A program made the translations under genes and the position numbers. This document shows, piece after piece, positions 6,279 to 8,762 of a DNA stretch of 8,762 nt (positions are counted from its first letter, which is position 1; each line of letters opens with the position of its first letter). The notes beneath the pieces are model-generated. The model was given only the letters and a program-made list of their open reading frames with translations. It was not told where the DNA came from and did not search any database. Origin of the DNA: Leptolyngbya sp. SIO4C5 (GTDB lineage: Bacteria; Cyanobacteriota; Cyanobacteriia; Phormidesmidales; Phormidesmidaceae); NCBI GenBank assembly GCA_010671965.1, contig JAAHIC010000138.1:1-8762 (forward strand). Direction: 5' to 3'.

Positions 6279-7239
6279 AGCGGCCCCGCTCAGCATCGCG
6301 CCGATGATGGATCGCACCGATCGCCATTTTCGCTACTTCATGCGGCAGATTACTCGTCATACGCTGCTGTACACGGAGATGGTGACTAGCAATGCGATCA
6401 TTCACGGCGATCGGGAGCGGCTGCTGGGCTTTTCGCCAGAAGAGAAGCCCCTGGCGCTGCAGCTAGGCGGAGATACCCCCGTGGACTTGGCCGCCTGCGC
6501 CCGCATTGCAGCAGAGATGGGCTACGACGAGGTCAACTTAAACGTGGGCTGCCCCAGCGACCGGGTAAAAAACGGTAACTTTGGGGCTTGCCTGATGGCC
6601 CAGCCGCAGCGGGTGGCTGACTGCGTGGCGGCGATGCGGGCAGCGGTATCCATTCCGGTGACGGTGAAGCATCGCATCGGTATCGATCAGCGCGATCGAT
6701 ACGAGGATATGGCCCACTTTGTCAGCGTGGTAGCGCAGGCAGGCTGCGATCGCTTTACGGTTCATGCCCGCAAGGCTTGGCTACAAGGACTCAGCCCCAA
6801 GGAAAATCGTACGGTGCCGCCGCTGCGCTACGCCGACGTACATCGGCTGAAGCGAGAATTTCCCCACTTGTTTATTGAGATCAATGGCGGCTTCAAAACC
6901 CTAGTGGAAGCCAAAGCCCAGCTAGGGGCCGTAGATGCAGTGATGATTGGCCGCGCCGCCTATGACGATCCCTATTTGTTTGCCGAGGCCGATCGGCTGA
7001 TTTTTGGTCAGTCAACGTCAGTACCGACCCGGCAAGCGATCGCAGAAAATATGCTGCCCTATATCGAAACCTGGATTGCCAAGGGCTACAAGCTCAATAA
7101 AATTACCCGCCACATGCTACAGCTCTTTCTAGGCCAGCCCGGTAGCCGGCTCTGGCGGCGGTACCTAACGGAGCAGTCCTGCCATTGGGGGGTAGGCGCT
7201 GAGGCGGTGCAGCAGGCGATCGCTCAGATGCCAAGCTGA
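6232..7239 (+). CDS. dusA: tRNA-dihydrouridine synthase A (DusA)
   Basis: DusA is an FMN- and NADPH-dependent enzyme that reduces uridines at positions 20/20a in the tRNA D-loop to dihydrouridine. The 335-residue product has the TIM-barrel signature APMMDRTDRHFRYF at 23-36 and LYTEMV at 46-51. The catalytic cysteine is Cys107 in NLNVGCPSDRVKNGNFGACLM. KHRIG at 146-150 and FTVHARKAWLQGLSPKENR at 175-193 are the FMN and substrate-binding stretches typical of the DusA subgroup, and INGG (217-220) and MIGRAAY (238-244) are phosphate-binding loops. The helical C-terminal domain runs from about 265. The length is normal for DusA. The ATG lacks a clear ribosome binding site. A few N-terminal residues (1-20, Ala/Ser/Thr-rich) precede the conserved core and may be unneeded, so the true start could be slightly later. 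Confidence 0.96.
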   Translation: MTASSQLSTRSATAIAAAPLSIAPMMDRTDRHFRYFMRQITRHTLLYTEMVTSNAIIHGDRERLLGFSPEEKPLALQLGGDTPVDLAACARIAAEMGYDEVNLNVGCPSDRVKNGNFGACLMAQPQRVADCVAAMRAAVSIPVTVKHRIGIDQRDRYEDMAHFVSVVAQAGCDRFTVHARKAWLQGLSPKENRTVPPLRYADVHRLKREFPHLFIEINGGFKTLVEAKAQLGAVDAVMIGRAAYDDPYLFAEADRLIFGQSTSVPTRQAIAENMLPYIETWIAKGYKLNKITRHMLQLFLGQPGSRLWRRYLTEQSCHWGVGAEAVQQAIAQMPS

Positions 7240-7286
7240 CCCCGGCCAATAGCTCATAATAGAGGCAGCATCCAGTTCCTCAAATC

Positions 7287-7865
7287 ATGGCAGAGCCCGT
7301 TACAATCGCAGACATTTACGCCCTGTTCCAAACCTCTCAAGCCGAGGCCGATCGCCGCGCAGAAGAAGCCGACCGGCGTTCTGCGGAGGCCGACCGGCGG
7401 CTAGAGCGTTTAGAGCGCATTGCGGCGAATACCAGCCGAGAGGTGGCAGGGCTGACTACGCGCTGGGGCCAGTTTGTTGAGAACCTGGTAGAGCCTGCCG
7501 TCATCCGCTTGTTTCAGGCTAGAGGTATTGATGTGCAAGAAACCTATCGCCCTATAAAGTCGAAGCGAGCAGGGGCACAAATGGAAATTGATGTCTTTGC
7601 CGTCAATGGGGCCTCTGCCGTTGCGATTGAAGTAAAATCTCGCCTATCGCAGCGAGATGTAGACGAGTTTGTGGAGACGCTGAGCCGATTTAAGCAAGCC
7701 TTTCCCCACTACGGGAGCTATCAGATCTACGGAGCCGTTGCTGCAATTGAAATCGACGCCGACGTGGATCGCTATGCCTACCGCCGCGGGTTATTCGTGA
7801 TTCAGCAGAGCGGCGAAACGGTTGAGATTGCCAATGGCGACGCTTTCAGTCCCGCTGCTTGGTGA
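7287..7865 (+). CDS. Coiled-coil PD-(D/E)XK-like protein (DUF3782-type)
   Basis: A 192-residue protein in two parts. Residues about 13-58 form a charged coiled coil with exact heptads of EADRRxx (see the repeat entry). Residues about 60-190 look like a PD-(D/E)XK nuclease-like fold, seen as WGQFVENLVEPAVIRLF (60-76), then EIDVFAVNG with Asp102, then AVAIEVKSRL with Glu115 and Lys117. Together these give the D...ExK pattern of metal-dependent nucleases. GAVAAIEID (149-157) and AYRRGLFVIQQSGE (164-177) follow. Similar proteins, often labelled DUF3782 or hypothetical, are common in multicopy in cyanobacteria. Nuclease activity is inferred from the fold motif only and the target is unknown. The start ATG has no clear ribosome binding site. 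It lies 47 bases after dusA and 93 bases before the deaminase gene. Confidence 0.8.
   Translation: MAEPVTIADIYALFQTSQAEADRRAEEADRRSAEADRRLERLERIAANTSREVAGLTTRWGQFVENLVEPAVIRLFQARGIDVQETYRPIKSKRAGAQMEIDVFAVNGASAVAIEVKSRLSQRDVDEFVETLSRFKQAFPHYGSYQIYGAVAAIEIDADVDRYAYRRGLFVIQQSGETVEIANGDAFSPAAW
7344..7406 (+). repeat. Three 21-base tandem units encoding coiled-coil heptads
   Basis: Units start at 7344, 7365 and 7386, exactly 21 bases apart. Each opens with a near-identical 14-mer (GAGGCCGACCGGCG in the third) and encodes EADRR plus two variable residues (AE, SA, LE). The period of seven codons matches one coiled-coil heptad, so the repeat can change copy number without breaking the frame or the coil register. 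Confidence 0.85.
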
Positions 7866-7946
7866 AGTTGAGAAATGGGCGAATTGTGTGCTGAGCGTCT
7901 GCGATAGGGACCAAAATCGACTAGGCTACAGCTTGTCGGTTGAGCT

Positions 7947-7950
7947 GGAG
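7947..7950 (+). promoter_or_regulatory. Ribosome binding site for the deaminase-like gene
   Basis: GGAG lies eight bases before the GTG at 7959. An in-frame TGA at 7941-7943 leaves this GTG as the only plausible upstream start. Confidence 0.6.
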
Positions 7951-7958
7951 AAAACCTG

Positions 7959-8762
7959 GTGGCGACGGTCTTAGTTAAAAATATTCATACCCTAGTGACG
8001 ATGGACGCGCAGCGGCGAGAAATTCGCCACGGAGCGCTGCTGCTGCGCGATCGCGTGATTGAGCAGGTAGGAACAACAGATACTCTACCCGATACAGCCG
8101 ACGAAGTTTTAGACCTGCAGGGGCGCTACATTGTCCTACCTGGGCTGGTCAATACCCATCACCACTTCATTCAATCCCTGACGCGGGCAGTCCCCGGGGC
8201 GCAAGATGCCGACTTATTCAACTGGCTGACGACTCTCTATCCCTTTTGGTCACGCCTGACGGCCAAGGGAGTCTATGTGGGGGCGCAGGTGGCCGCTGCT
8301 GAGCTGATGCTCTCCGGCTGCACCACGGCTAGCGATCACCTCTATCTCTTTCCCAATGACTGTACCCTAGACGATGAGATTCAAGCGCTACAGGATATTG
8401 GCCTGCGCTTTCACGCCAGCCGCGGCAGCATGAGCGTGGGGCAGAGTGCCGGAGGATTGCCGCCAGACCTGCTGGTCGAAAAGGAGAGCTACATCCTGGC
8501 GGACTGTCAGCGGGTGATTGAGAGCTATCACGACAATAGCCGCCACGCCATGCTGCGCATTACGGTAGCCCCCTGTTCGCCCTTTTCCGTTTCCCAAGAC
8601 CTGATGCGGGAATCGGCTAAGCTAGCCCGGGCCTATCCGGGCGTACGGCTCCATACTCATCTCGCTGAAAATAACTCAGACGTGGAGTACAGCCTGTCAC
8701 AGTTCAACCTGATTCCAGGGGACTATGCCGAGTCGGTTGACTGGCTGGGCGAAGACGTATGG
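7959..8762 (+). CDS. 8-oxoguanine deaminase-like amidohydrolase, 3' end cut
   Basis: Only the first 268 codons lie in the window, and the frame is open to the last base. Full proteins of this TRZ/ATZ amidohydrolase group have about 450 residues. The product matches the 8-oxoguanine deaminase subgroup, which converts 8-oxoguanine to urate in purine salvage and detoxification. Visible features are the small beta domain (1-60), LPGLVNTHHH with the metal ligands His67 and His69, AAAELMLSGCTTASDHLY, and FHASRGSMSVGQSAGGLPPD. Further on are APCSPFSVSQDLMRESA and LHTHLAEN with His232 and His234 (the latter a likely metal ligand) and Glu237. The SRGSMSVGxSxGGLPPD stretch is what I recall as typical of this subgroup rather than of guanine deaminase or atrazine hydrolases. 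The distal metal-binding and catalytic residues are outside the window. It may share a transcript with the upstream nuclease-like gene, 93 bases away. Confidence 0.87.
   Translation, partial: MATVLVKNIHTLVTMDAQRREIRHGALLLRDRVIEQVGTTDTLPDTADEVLDLQGRYIVLPGLVNTHHHFIQSLTRAVPGAQDADLFNWLTTLYPFWSRLTAKGVYVGAQVAAAELMLSGCTTASDHLYLFPNDCTLDDEIQALQDIGLRFHASRGSMSVGQSAGGLPPDLLVEKESYILADCQRVIESYHDNSRHAMLRITVAPCSPFSVSQDLMRESAKLARAYPGVRLHTHLAENNSDVEYSLSQFNLIPGDYAESVDWLGEDVW

Noticed and set aside
7240..7286. CATAAT as a -10 box before the nuclease-like gene
   Set aside because: No -35-like hexamer lies at a suitable distance, and co-transcription from dusA is equally likely.
8388..8597. A short antisense frame in the deaminase-like gene
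   Set aside because: The sense frame is continuous from 7959 to the window end with clear amidohydrolase motifs, so this is a shadow.
1..8762. CRISPR array, tRNA, rRNA, insertion sequence or riboswitch
   Set aside because: No regularly spaced repeats, tRNA-like cloverleaf, transposase motifs or known riboswitch cores were seen. The repeated GCGATCGC is HIP1, not a spacer-repeat array.

Overview
The window looks like ordinary chromosomal DNA of a cyanobacterium. Hand scanning finds about 23 copies of the octamer GCGATCGC (HIP1), roughly one per 380 bases, which is a cyanobacterial signature. The gene set agrees: a plastid-lipid-associated protein (PAP)/fibrillin family protein, a DUF3134-type small acidic protein and a cyanobacterial-style MraY. 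Base composition is moderately GC-rich and looks even throughout. No insertion sequence, integrase, CRISPR array, rRNA or tRNA was recognised. A filamentous Leptolyngbya-like lineage is possible, but that is only a guess.

Layout. (1) 1-1680: a coiled-coil membrane protein of unknown function (+) converges, 9 bases apart, on a PAP/fibrillin protein (-). The first gene's reading frame stays open upstream of its apparent GTG start, back to a TAG at the window edge. (2) 1680-3460: a 240-base divergent spacer leads to a small DUF3134-like protein (+), then mraY (+), which makes lipid I in peptidoglycan synthesis and ends in a good intrinsic terminator. (3) 3470-5640: an EamA/DMT-type transporter (-) is divergent from a long, low-complexity lipoprotein (+), which is followed by a probable terminator. 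(4) 5800-7240: a four-helix membrane protein of the phage holin/YvlD type (+), then dusA (+), a tRNA dihydrouridine synthase. (5) 7280-8762: a PD-(D/E)XK-like protein with a heptad-repeat coiled coil (+), then the first 268 codons of an amidohydrolase that strongly resembles 8-oxoguanine deaminase (+), cut by the window end.

The genes do not form one pathway. They are independent housekeeping and hypothetical genes covering cell wall synthesis, tRNA modification, purine salvage, membrane and thylakoid lipid bodies, and transport. Spacers are all under 250 bases and carry the terminators and weak promoter-like signals listed here. I found no convincing undescribed system. The best leads are the disordered lipoprotein, the exact 21-base heptad repeat in the nuclease-like gene, the open frame before the first gene, and a small upstream frame overlapping the mraY start.
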